Positions 21,823 to 29,283 of a stretch of DNA of 64,000 nt are shown here, in pieces. Below the pieces are notes generated by a model. That model was not told the origin of the DNA and did no database searches. It saw only the letters and a program-made list of their open reading frames with translations. The translations under genes were made by a program, and so were the position numbers. Numbering within the stretch: the first letter of the stretch is position 1; each line of letters begins with the position of its first letter. The stretch comes from Parabacteroides sp. TM07-1AC (GTDB lineage Bacteria; Bacteroidota; Bacteroidia; Bacteroidales; Tannerellaceae). The stretch is taken from assembly GCF_003480915.1 (NCBI RefSeq), contig NZ_QUKD01000013.1:138041-202040 (forward strand). Reading direction: 5' to 3'.

Positions 21823-23202
21823 TTATTGTGTTTTATCTTCTTTATCTTCTTTTACACGGATCAGCACATTGGCAATAATCGCCGTTAAACCGCCCGTAGT
21901 AATACCGGATGAGAATATGCCTTTGATAGCCTCCGGAGCCGTTTTCAAAATGTCAGGCATTAATTCCACCCCCAAACCGAGGGAAAGGCTGACTGCTAAT
22001 ACCAGTGTCGCTTTCCGGTTGATCTCCTGCGAAGCGATGATACGGATACCGGCAGCTGCCACCGTTCCGAACATCAGTAATGTAGCCCCTCCGAGAACCG
22101 GATCGGGCATCAAAGAGAACACCACACCCACAACCGGAAACAATCCCAGTAAAACCAGCATGCCGGCAATATAATAACCGACATAACGGCTGGCAACGCC
22201 TGTCAACTGGATGATCCCGTTATTTTGTGCAAAGATAGAATTTGGAAATGAATTAAAGACACCGGAAACAAAAGAATTTACACCGTCTGCCAGCACACCG
22301 CCGGAGACACGCTTCAGATAACTCTTTCCTTCAATCGATTTACCGGAAATCATGGAGTTGGCAGTTATATCGCCTGTCGCTTCAATAGCCGTGATCAGAT
22401 AAACCAGCCCGATAGCGATGAATGAAGAAATATTGAAATCGAGCCCGTATTTAAACGGAACCGGTATATTGAATCCCATCAGGTTCTGGGAGGAAGCCGC
22501 ACTCATATCGACCATTCCCAAGGCAAAAGACAGTCCGTAACCAATACACAGTCCGAGAACGATCGAACTCATACGCAGGTATTTATTCTTGCAACGGTTG
22601 AAGAACAGCACACTCAGCAATACAGTTGCAGCTACGCCGATATTTTCCAAGCTACCGAATGTCCCGTTATCCATCGCAGCAAAACCGCCCCCGCAAGAAA
22701 CCACGCCGACCTTGATCAGGCTCAACCCGATCAACAGCACGACAATCCCTGAAACCAGCGGAGTAATGATCGAACGCATATATTTGAATGTCCGGCTAAT
22801 AATCATTTCGATCGGAGCAGCAGCCATACAAACACCGAAAATCAGCGGCAAACCACCCGTCAGTCCGGCAGAAATGATCGGACCGATGAATGAAAAGCTC
22901 GTTCCCTGTATACAGAGCAGCCCGGCTCCCACCGGACCGATCCGTTTACATTGTACAAATGTGGATATACCGGAAGCAAAAAGAGCCATCGACACCAGGA
23001 AACCAGTCGTTTCAAGATCGAGTTTCAAAGCTCCCGCAATGATCAGCGGCGGAGTAATGATCGCGACAAAGATAGCCAATAAATGCTGCAAGGCGGCAAA
23101 CAGAGCTTCTTTCAAAGGTGGACGGTCGTCGATACCGTAAATCAGATCTGTTTCTTTAACCGAGATAATAGTCTCCTCTAACTCTTCTGTGTTGATATCC
23201 AT
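21823..23202 (-). CDS. pbuX: NCS2 xanthine/uracil permease
   Basis: 459 residues with about 12-14 hydrophobic helices. Conserved NCS2 segments include GLVYLITAIEATGDITANSM, with the substrate-binding Glu and the TGD motif, and the QNNGIIQLTGVASRYVG block. It brings in xanthine or a related purine by proton symport. Being coupled to xpt, xanthine is the likely substrate. It lies 27 bases after the nuclease/phosphoesterase fusion gene. Confidence 0.88.
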   Translation of the reverse strand: MDINTEELEETIISVKETDLIYGIDDRPPLKEALFAALQHLLAIFVAIITPPLIIAGALKLDLETTGFLVSMALFASGISTFVQCKRIGPVGAGLLCIQGTSFSFIGPIISAGLTGGLPLIFGVCMAAAPIEMIISRTFKYMRSIITPLVSGIVVLLIGLSLIKVGVVSCGGGFAAMDNGTFGSLENIGVAATVLLSVLFFNRCKNKYLRMSSIVLGLCIGYGLSFALGMVDMSAASSQNLMGFNIPVPFKYGLDFNISSFIAIGLVYLITAIEATGDITANSMISGKSIEGKSYLKRVSGGVLADGVNSFVSGVFNSFPNSIFAQNNGIIQLTGVASRYVGYYIAGMLVLLGLFPVVGVVFSLMPDPVLGGATLLMFGTVAAAGIRIIASQEINRKATLVLAVSLSLGLGVELMPDILKTAPEAIKGIFSSGITTGGLTAIIANVLIRVKEDKEDKTQ

Positions 23203-23229
23203 ACTTGTTATTTGATGATAAATATTTAA

Positions 23230-25095
23230 TTACAATTTCAATTCCTGAAGGGTTTCGCCCTTCGTATTCAATACCTTCAAAGTCATGTCCTTTCCTTTTT
23301 TCTGAAGCACCATGACCGTCGCACCGTCCATACGGTAACCGCCTCCTACGATAACCGGAAAGTTATTTCCGTTGGCATCACCTTTCGGATAATAGGCGTT
23401 ACGATGAGTATGCGCGTTGATACATACATTGAACGGAGCTTTTGCCAACAGTCCGCCCCACAGCTCCAGACAAGGGTTATAACGGTCTACATCTTTTCCA
23501 TAGATAGGCACATGATGGATCAACACACGTTTCGTTGCTTGTTTAAACGGCTTGGAAGCCAGTTCTTCTTTCAGGAAGCCTACTTGTGCCTCACGCAGGG
23601 CGGAGAAATCATTCAGACCATAATAAACCCAATGATCATCGGGTTTATCTTCACCGCAATCCAACATGACGATACGAGTATCGCCCCAGTTAAACGCACC
23701 GTATGTCTTATCGCCGACATAATCAAACAGTTTACGCAAACCGATCGAATAGGCATTCCTGATCTCATGGTTACCACGCAGGTAAAAGACAGGAACATCC
23801 GTCGCACCCACAGTTTCGTTCAGTTCAGAAAGGAAATGAGTGGCTTCATCATGGTTGGCAGGATCGTCGATACAGTCACCGTTAAAGATAACGAAGTCAT
23901 AATCTACGTCTTTCACCTGTTTGTACAAAGCCTGCAATGTTTCAGAATGCTTGTGCAAGTCATTAAAGATAATAGCAGTAAAATCAGTATCAGAAGCTGC
24001 CGGCAACGTGAATGTATGGAAATCGGAAACAGCCGTTTCTCCGAATACTTTCTTATAAGCCTGATACAGCATGATTTCTTGTGAACAAATACGATAATAG
24101 TAAGTCTTGCCCGGTTCCAGGTCATTCAACCGGATCTTATTCTGCAGGTCGTTACAGATTACCTGACCGTCCACGATGGTACGTGCTTTCTTTAACTGGT
24201 TCTTATCCGTTCCGTATTCCACCCAACTGTAAGTAGGAACAGTTGTCTGCCACATAACCGTAATTCCGTTTCCTACGGGATTCTGTAAATAAGGCTCCGT
24301 GCGGAAAATCTTGTCAGCCGGTTGCATAAAAACAATATCTGTTACGATCGGACGATGATCGGAAGCTGCCGGTTCATTTACCACCCATGAAGAAAGACGT
24401 GTAAATGCTGTAGTATCTTTTGCATAGGCAGCAATATAATCGATTGTTTCAGTCGGTTCGTCTGCAGGGAAAGTAGGTTGTTTGGTATTTGTGAGGATCA
24501 CAAAGTCTTTCTGTATACCTTTAATGACTTCCGAATCGGGATGTGCATTAAAATCGCCGGCGATAAAGAGAGGTTTATTGGCTTTTGCCGCTTCCCTGCG
24601 GATAATATCCAACGAAGCCAGACGATCTTCTCCTGTCAGCGAAAGGTGGGTACAACAATAGATATATTTTTCGAACTCAACGATCAGCAAGGCACGCTCT
24701 TCTTCTCTTCCCGGAAGCGCCAAGTACCGGTAACCGAGCGGTTTTTCCTTTGCCAACATACCGATACCATATTTTCCTCCGTCATAATCGATCGCAGGAG
24801 CATATATCGGAAACATCAGTGTCTTATCAGCCAACACACGCAACACATCGATCTGACCGCTTCTGCCTGTCACACTGTCCACTTCCTGTACGGCAACAAC
24901 ATTCGGACGTACTTTATTAATTACGTCAGCCGTACGTTGAAAGTTAGAGACATCGTCCATTCCTCTCCCATTACGAATATTATAACTCATTATACGCAAG
25001 GTATTATCTTCCCTCGCCCCCTTCTCCTGTGAATAAAGATTACATAACGGCAATAACATAAAAAGTACCGCCATCAACCCACTCCCGTGTTTCAT
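23230..25095 (-). CDS. Secreted fusion of an endonuclease/exonuclease/phosphatase domain and a calcineurin-like metallophosphoesterase
   Basis: 621 residues with a signal peptide (MAVLFMLLPLCNLYS). Residues about 30-255 form an EEP domain: SYNIRNGRG, VVAVQEVDS, FIAGDFNAHPDS and AASDHRPIV. A Fn3-like segment follows at about 260-360 (GITVMWQTTVPTYSWVEYG), as in the N-terminal domain of purple acid phosphatases. A metallophosphoesterase domain completes it: FNDLHKHS, FNGDCIDD, LRGNHEIR, VLIHHVPIYG and NAHTHRNAY. Two metal-dependent phosphoesterases in one periplasmic protein, upstream of xanthine permease and xpt, suggest stepwise breakdown of nucleic acid or nucleotides outside the membrane (inference). 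The actual substrates are not known. Confidence 0.85.
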   Translation of the reverse strand: MKHGSGLMAVLFMLLPLCNLYSQEKGAREDNTLRIMSYNIRNGRGMDDVSNFQRTADVINKVRPNVVAVQEVDSVTGRSGQIDVLRVLADKTLMFPIYAPAIDYDGGKYGIGMLAKEKPLGYRYLALPGREEERALLIVEFEKYIYCCTHLSLTGEDRLASLDIIRREAAKANKPLFIAGDFNAHPDSEVIKGIQKDFVILTNTKQPTFPADEPTETIDYIAAYAKDTTAFTRLSSWVVNEPAASDHRPIVTDIVFMQPADKIFRTEPYLQNPVGNGITVMWQTTVPTYSWVEYGTDKNQLKKARTIVDGQVICNDLQNKIRLNDLEPGKTYYYRICSQEIMLYQAYKKVFGETAVSDFHTFTLPAASDTDFTAIIFNDLHKHSETLQALYKQVKDVDYDFVIFNGDCIDDPANHDEATHFLSELNETVGATDVPVFYLRGNHEIRNAYSIGLRKLFDYVGDKTYGAFNWGDTRIVMLDCGEDKPDDHWVYYGLNDFSALREAQVGFLKEELASKPFKQATKRVLIHHVPIYGKDVDRYNPCLELWGGLLAKAPFNVCINAHTHRNAYYPKGDANGNNFPVIVGGGYRMDGATVMVLQKKGKDMTLKVLNTKGETLQELKL

Positions 25096-25124
25096 ATGTT
25101 TATTGTTTAGTGATTAACAGATGA

Positions 25125-25132
25125 CAAAAGTA
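25125..25132 (-). promoter_or_regulatory. Promoter -7 box for the nuclease/xanthine operon
   Basis: The minus strand reads TACTTTTG, 29 bases before the start codon of the EEP/phosphoesterase gene. Confidence 0.57.
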
Positions 25133-25159
25133 GCAAAAAGCAAGGACATTCGGTTAAAA

Positions 25160-25205
25160 AAAATTTCTCCCGAGAGAAAATAGTATTCCATTCGAGAGAA
25201 ATTTT
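25160..25205 (-). terminator. Terminator after threonine aldolase
   Basis: Perfect arms AAAATTTCTC (25160-25169) and GAGAAATTTT (25196-25205), followed on the minus strand by a T run. It lies 32 bases after the aldolase stop and just upstream of the next operon's promoter. Confidence 0.75.
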
Positions 25206-25237
25206 AATTACATACGGATGTTCCGATAATATGACGA

Positions 25238-26266
25238 TTAATCAATAGACATTACGTCTTTCAAATCCTGCTCAAATTGAGCTATATCTTCTCCTGTCGT
25301 ATCCCAGGAAGTAACCAGGCGTGCTTCATTGTTTTCTTCATTCCACATATAGAAGAAATAACGTTCCTGCAGTTTCTTCAAAGGTTCGGAAGGGATAGTA
25401 AAGAATATCTGATTCGTTTCTACCTTCTGTGTAAATTGTATCTGAGGATATTGCTTCAATGCTTCTGCCAATCTCGCAGCACTGATATTGGCTTTCATGG
25501 CATTTTCAAGCCACAGGTTATTTTCCAGATAAGGGATGAACTGGGCTGAAAGATAACGCAGTTTGGAAGCCAGTTGAGCCGACTGTTTCCGGTAATATTG
25601 CAGGTTCTCCGTGATTTCCGGACGGAAAGAGATAACAGCTTCCCCCATCATCATACCGTTTTTGGTACCGCCAAAACTAAGAATGTCGACACCGGCATCT
25701 ACTGTCACCTGCTTCATGGAACAATTCAGATACGCACAGGCATTCGCCAGACGCGCACCGTCCATGTGTAAATACATATTATGAGCATGTAACAAGTCTG
25801 CAATCGCTTTTACTTCCTCAATCGTATAAACTGTTCCCAACTCCGAAACCTGTGATATATAGACCGCTTTCGGTTGTGAATGATGGCAAACGCCGAAATT
25901 GTGTAAGCGCGGCTTAATCAGTTCGGGTGCAAGTTTGCCGTCAATAGTCGGAATAGTGACGATTGCACATCCGGTCATACGTGCCGGGGCACCACATTCA
26001 TCGACATTAATATGTGCCGTTTCTGCACACAAAATACTATTGAAAGGACGTGTTACCGCCTGCAATGCCACCGAATTGGCTCCGGTTCCGTTAAAAACAA
26101 AGAACGGAGAAGCCTCTCCACCGAATATACTCTTGATTTTTGCCGCTGCAGCAGCTGTCCAGGGATCGTCGCCATATCCGATTGCGTGATCCTCATTTGC
26201 TTTTATCACAGCCTCCATTACCAACGGATGGACGCCTGAATTGTTATCGCTTGCAAAACTTCTCAT
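25238..26266 (-). CDS. ltaE: Low-specificity L-threonine aldolase
   Basis: 342 residues of the fold-type I PLP family. It begins SFASDNNSGVHP, has the GTGANSVALQA phosphate-binding loop, MDGARLANACAYL, and the PLP lysine in SFGGTKNG. It cleaves threonine or allo-threonine to glycine and acetaldehyde. It stands alone between two strong terminators, with its own promoter box at 26287-26294. Related beta-eliminating lyases share these motifs, so the exact substrate is inferred. Confidence 0.9.
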   Translation of the reverse strand: MRSFASDNNSGVHPLVMEAVIKANEDHAIGYGDDPWTAAAAAKIKSIFGGEASPFFVFNGTGANSVALQAVTRPFNSILCAETAHINVDECGAPARMTGCAIVTIPTIDGKLAPELIKPRLHNFGVCHHSQPKAVYISQVSELGTVYTIEEVKAIADLLHAHNMYLHMDGARLANACAYLNCSMKQVTVDAGVDILSFGGTKNGMMMGEAVISFRPEITENLQYYRKQSAQLASKLRYLSAQFIPYLENNLWLENAMKANISAARLAEALKQYPQIQFTQKVETNQIFFTIPSEPLKKLQERYFFYMWNEENNEARLVTSWDTTGEDIAQFEQDLKDVMSID

Positions 26267-26286
26267 TATGTTTTAGTATTTTGCGG

Positions 26287-26294
26287 CAAAAGTA
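26287..26294 (-). promoter_or_regulatory. Promoter -7 box for threonine aldolase
   Basis: The minus strand reads TACTTTTG, exact TAnnTTTG, 20 bases before the start codon. Confidence 0.57.
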
Positions 26295-26337
26295 CGGATT
26301 AATTCATTAATATGTCATTTTTATCATCTATATATTA

Positions 26338-26375
26338 AAAAAGAAGAGGCTTCCGATCGGAAGCCTCTTCTTTTT
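26338..26375 (-). terminator. Terminator of the ECF sigma factor gene
   Basis: A perfect 38-bp palindrome centred on GATC, with GAAGAGGCTTCC as one arm and A/T runs at both ends, so it could stop transcription from either side. It lies 28 bases after the sigma factor stop codon. Confidence 0.88.
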
Positions 26376-26403
26376 ATTAACTTGTTTATTAGAATATTAA
26401 CCA

Positions 26404-26913
26404 CTATCCTAAACGAAAATCCTTCAAAACTTTTTGTAACTCCTGGCGTGCAAAGAAGATACGGCTCTTTACAGTTCCCAGTGGTACATTCAGTTTATCC
26501 GCGATCTCATTATATTTATAGCCACTTAAAAACATGGAGAAAGGAACTTTCAATTCTTCATTCAATCCATTAATGGCTTTTGTGATCTCCTGAATCTGAT
26601 ATGCTCCGTCCGGAGAATCAAATCCCGAATCATTTACGACGTCCAGATTATACAAATCAACACCTTGATCAACAACGGTCTGCGTACGAACTATCTTATG
26701 GTAATTGTTAATGAAGATATTACGCATTACGGTCAAGACCCAACCTTTAAAATTAATATTGTCAACAAACTTTTCCTGATTGTCCAAAACCTTCAGCGTT
26801 GTGTCCTGCATCAAATCTTGGGCGTCATCCCGATTTGCGGTGAGCATCAGTGCAAAATTCATCATGTTTTCTTGCATGCTCAATAATTTTTTCTGAAATT
26901 GCAACGCATTCAT
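26404..26913 (-). CDS. ECF-type RNA polymerase sigma factor
   Basis: 169 residues with sigma region 2 (DDAQDLMQDTTLKVLDN, FKGWVLTVMRNIFINNYHK) and region 4 (YNEIADKLNVPLGTVKSRIF). No anti-sigma factor gene is adjacent on either side, unlike FecR-linked sigma factors of SusC-type systems. It stands as a single-gene unit with a clear promoter and terminator. It may be regulated at the level of its own expression. Target genes are unknown. Confidence 0.92.
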   Translation of the reverse strand: MNALQFQKKLLSMQENMMNFALMLTANRDDAQDLMQDTTLKVLDNQEKFVDNINFKGWVLTVMRNIFINNYHKIVRTQTVVDQGVDLYNLDVVNDSGFDSPDGAYQIQEITKAINGLNEELKVPFSMFLSGYKYNEIADKLNVPLGTVKSRIFFARQELQKVLKDFRLG

Positions 26914-26978
26914 ATTACTTACTATTTATAAAAGGTTAATACCGGTTAAGTATAGCCCCTCACTATTGAGAGACAATA

Positions 26979-26986
26979 CAAATGTA
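26979..26986 (-). promoter_or_regulatory. Promoter -7 box for the ECF sigma factor gene
   Basis: The minus strand reads TACATTTG, giving a leader of roughly 60 bases before the start codon. Confidence 0.58.
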
Positions 26987-27087
26987 GAAAATATTATTGA
27001 TATCGAATGGCGCTTTGAGAAATATTAATATTAAAAATCGTAACTTAATATATTTATAACAAATGCTGCTGAAAATGAACAGCTTTT

Positions 27088-27129
27088 ACAAGTTTACAAC
27101 TTGTATAAATATAAAATTTACAAGTTGTA
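27088..27129. repeat. Overlapping inverted repeats upstream of nfeD
   Basis: Two nested dyads share sequence. ACAAGTT/AACTTGT (27088-27094 and 27098-27104) are separated by three bases. TACAACTTGTA (27095-27105) is the exact reverse complement of TACAAGTTGTA (27119-27129). Three half-sites of one motif are thus packed into 42 bases, 48 bases before the nfeD start. It could be an operator or form alternative RNA hairpins in the leader. Confidence 0.6.
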
Positions 27130-27176
27130 TGTTACAATTTTCAACAAAGAACAAAAAGTATAGATATTTAGATAAA

Positions 27177-28562
27177 ATGAAGAAAAATTCAGAGCTCTTG
27201 TTTTTATTGCTATTTCTTCTGATAACAACCTTTAAATCAATAGGGGAAGAGCGAAAACTCGTCTATCAGATAGATATAAAAAAAGAGATAAATAACACCA
27301 CTCGTATCTACCTCCGTAACGGATTGGAAGAAGCCAAATTGTTAGGGGCAGATGCAGTCCTTCTCCATATGAACACTTACGGCGGATTGCTCGAAGCTGC
27401 GGATTCAATGCGCACAGCGATTTTATACAATCCGATCCCGGTCTATGTTTTTATCGATAACAATGCTGCTTCAGCAGGAGCACTTATCTCCATTGCGTGT
27501 GAAAAAATATTTATGCGAAAAGGGGCCAACATCGGAGCTGCGACCGTCGTCAACCAAACCGGAGCCGCCTTACCCGACAAATATCAGTCTTATATGCGTT
27601 CCATGATCCGCTCGACTGCCGAAGCGCATGGAAAAGACACGATCATACAGGAGAAAGACACGACATTCAGATGGAAAAGGGATCCGTTGATCGCCGAAGC
27701 TATGGTAGATGAACGCGTCGTCGTTCCCAACCTGATCGATTCGGGGAAAGTTCTCACTTTCACAGCCGACGAGGCACTGGAATGGAAATATTGCGACGGG
27801 ATCGCAGAAACGCCGGACGAAGTGATTACCAAGTATTTGGGATACAATGACTACGAACTGAAAACATATAAACCCTCCTGGGAGGACGATCTGAAAGGTT
27901 TTCTGATGAATCCAATGCTGCAATCGCTGCTGATCATTATTATAATAGGAGGTATTTACTTCGAGATGCAGACACCGGGGCTCGGTTTTCCATCGGCAGC
28001 TGCCGTAGTCGCCGCCATACTTTATTTCGCTCCTTTATACATCGATGGCCTGGCACAGAACTGGGAAATCCTGGTATTTATTCTCGGATTGCTCCTGATC
28101 GCGGTTGAGATATTTATTATTCCAGGATTCGGAATAGCCGGTATCAGCGGAATTATCTTCCTGATAGCCGGACTGACACTCAGTCTGCTGAACAATACAG
28201 ACTTTAACTTCGAAGAGGTTTCCACAAAAGAAATTGGCGAGGCAACCTTGACCGTTCTGATCGGACTGGGGCTAGGCTTCGTACTGATGATCTGGCTATC
28301 CAACAAAATAGGCACAAAAGGCATGATGCGGAAAGTGGCACTCCACAAAGACCTGGAAGATGCCCACTCCTCCCCTTCCCTGACTTCCCTAATCGGAAAG
28401 GAAGGAACAGCCTTTACCGTTCTTCGTCCTTCGGGCAAAGTGATGATCGACAACGAACTCTATGACGGTGTTTCAGAGTCCGGATTCATCGAAAAAGGGA
28501 CAAAAGTGGAAGTCGTCCGCTTCGAGAATGCGCAGGTATATGTGGAAAATCCCGACTTATAA
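27177..28562 (+). CDS. nfeD: NfeD-type membrane serine protease with ClpP-like domain
   Basis: About 461 residues from the ATG at 27177. The frame opens 38 codons earlier, but only this start puts the hydrophobic signal (LLFLLLFLLITTFKS) at the N-terminus, and the extension overlaps the inverted repeats. An N-terminal ClpP/SppA-like domain has NNAASAGALISIACE with the catalytic Ser. Four or five transmembrane helices follow (about 245-370), then a C-terminal NfeD OB-fold (about 395-455, LIGKEGTAFTVLRPSGKV). Family members cleave membrane or stomatin-like proteins. No stomatin gene is adjacent. It overlaps the convergent AlbA_2 gene by 6 bases. Confidence 0.87.
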   Translation: MKKNSELLFLLLFLLITTFKSIGEERKLVYQIDIKKEINNTTRIYLRNGLEEAKLLGADAVLLHMNTYGGLLEAADSMRTAILYNPIPVYVFIDNNAASAGALISIACEKIFMRKGANIGAATVVNQTGAALPDKYQSYMRSMIRSTAEAHGKDTIIQEKDTTFRWKRDPLIAEAMVDERVVVPNLIDSGKVLTFTADEALEWKYCDGIAETPDEVITKYLGYNDYELKTYKPSWEDDLKGFLMNPMLQSLLIIIIIGGIYFEMQTPGLGFPSAAAVVAAILYFAPLYIDGLAQNWEILVFILGLLLIAVEIFIIPGFGIAGISGIIFLIAGLTLSLLNNTDFNFEEVSTKEIGEATLTVLIGLGLGFVLMIWLSNKIGTKGMMRKVALHKDLEDAHSSPSLTSLIGKEGTAFTVLRPSGKVMIDNELYDGVSESGFIEKGTKVEVVRFENAQVYVENPDL

Positions 28563-29213
28563 TGCCAGTTTATCATTCCCGGGCACACGCTCATAGAGAA
28601 TGCGCTTATCAATAACCACATATTGCAAGGCATCGATAGCCAGCAGGTCGCTTAGAATATTCCTGGCCGTGTAATAATTTACATGGCCTACACGGCAAAA
28701 TTGTCCGACATTGATAGATGGATGCTGGTCCAGATAGGCAAACAAACGCTCTACCGGCTTACTGATCTTCACCAGTGTTCCGTCTTTCATATGCTTCTTC
28801 TCCCAGGCAAGCATCAGAATCTCGTTCGCTAGAATATTCTCATCGGACACACGGATATAAGCTTTGTATTTATTCTCTTTATCCGGTGCCAGATGAGGTT
28901 TCTCCGGACTGGGCGCTATATAGATTTCCAATACCGTTTTCCCATTTATCTCCCAACGTGTAGCCTCAAAAGGAACTTCCGGCCGGGTATACATCTTTGA
29001 GGCAGCCTCAATCATATAATACTCTTCCTCACTGCGTACACCGGAAATATTCCCGTTGTCTTTTACCCCTATCAGCAACCGACCGCCATCGGTATTGGCA
29101 AAAGCAGACAAGGTGCGGGCAATCTTTTTACTGTCGCTTACCTCGAACTTGAAATCGAGTTGTTGATGCTCGCCCTGTTCAATCAATGCTTCTATCGGAT
29201 GTTTCTTCTTCAT
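28557..29213 (-). CDS. AlbA_2 (Schlafen-type AAA_4) domain protein
   Basis: 218 residues. The AlbA_2 domain covers about residues 10-130: QLDFKFEVSD, ARTLSAFANTDGGRLLIGV and YKAYIRVSDEN. This family is often annotated as putative DNA-binding or ATP-binding. The C-terminal 80 residues are helical and resemble a winged-helix (YYTARNILSDLLAIDALQYV). It is transcribed away from the antiporter gene through a closely spaced divergent promoter pair. Its biological role is not known. Confidence 0.82.
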   Translation of the reverse strand: MKKKHPIEALIEQGEHQQLDFKFEVSDSKKIARTLSAFANTDGGRLLIGVKDNGNISGVRSEEEYYMIEAASKMYTRPEVPFEATRWEINGKTVLEIYIAPSPEKPHLAPDKENKYKAYIRVSDENILANEILMLAWEKKHMKDGTLVKISKPVERLFAYLDQHPSINVGQFCRVGHVNYYTARNILSDLLAIDALQYVVIDKRILYERVPGNDKLAL

Positions 29214-29234
29214 TTTGGCTCATTATTTGACCGG

Positions 29235-29242
29235 CAAAATTA
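29235..29242 (-). promoter_or_regulatory. Promoter -7 box for the AlbA_2 gene
   Basis: The minus strand reads TAATTTTG, 21 bases before the start codon. It lies 11 bases from the rightward box of the antiporter, so the two promoters probably interfere. Confidence 0.5.
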
Positions 29243-29253
29243 AAATAAATGTC

Positions 29254-29261
29254 TAACTTTG
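29254..29261 (+). promoter_or_regulatory. Promoter -7 box for the antiporter-kdsB operon
   Basis: TAACTTTG exactly matches TAnnTTTG and lies 22 bases before the start codon. A TTTG at 29226-29229 is 24 bases upstream. Confidence 0.58.
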
Positions 29262-29283
29262 CCAACCGAAAAAGAGTGAAAGC

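Noticed and set aside
21817..23229. Purine riboswitch ahead of xpt or the xanthine permease
   Set aside because: The gaps are 6 and 27 bases, too short for the aptamer, and the upstream leader before 25095 shows no purine-riboswitch-like stems.
27063..27176. N-terminal extension of NfeD
   Set aside because: The extension buries the signal peptide and overlaps the inverted repeats; the ATG at 27177 gives a normal secreted protein.
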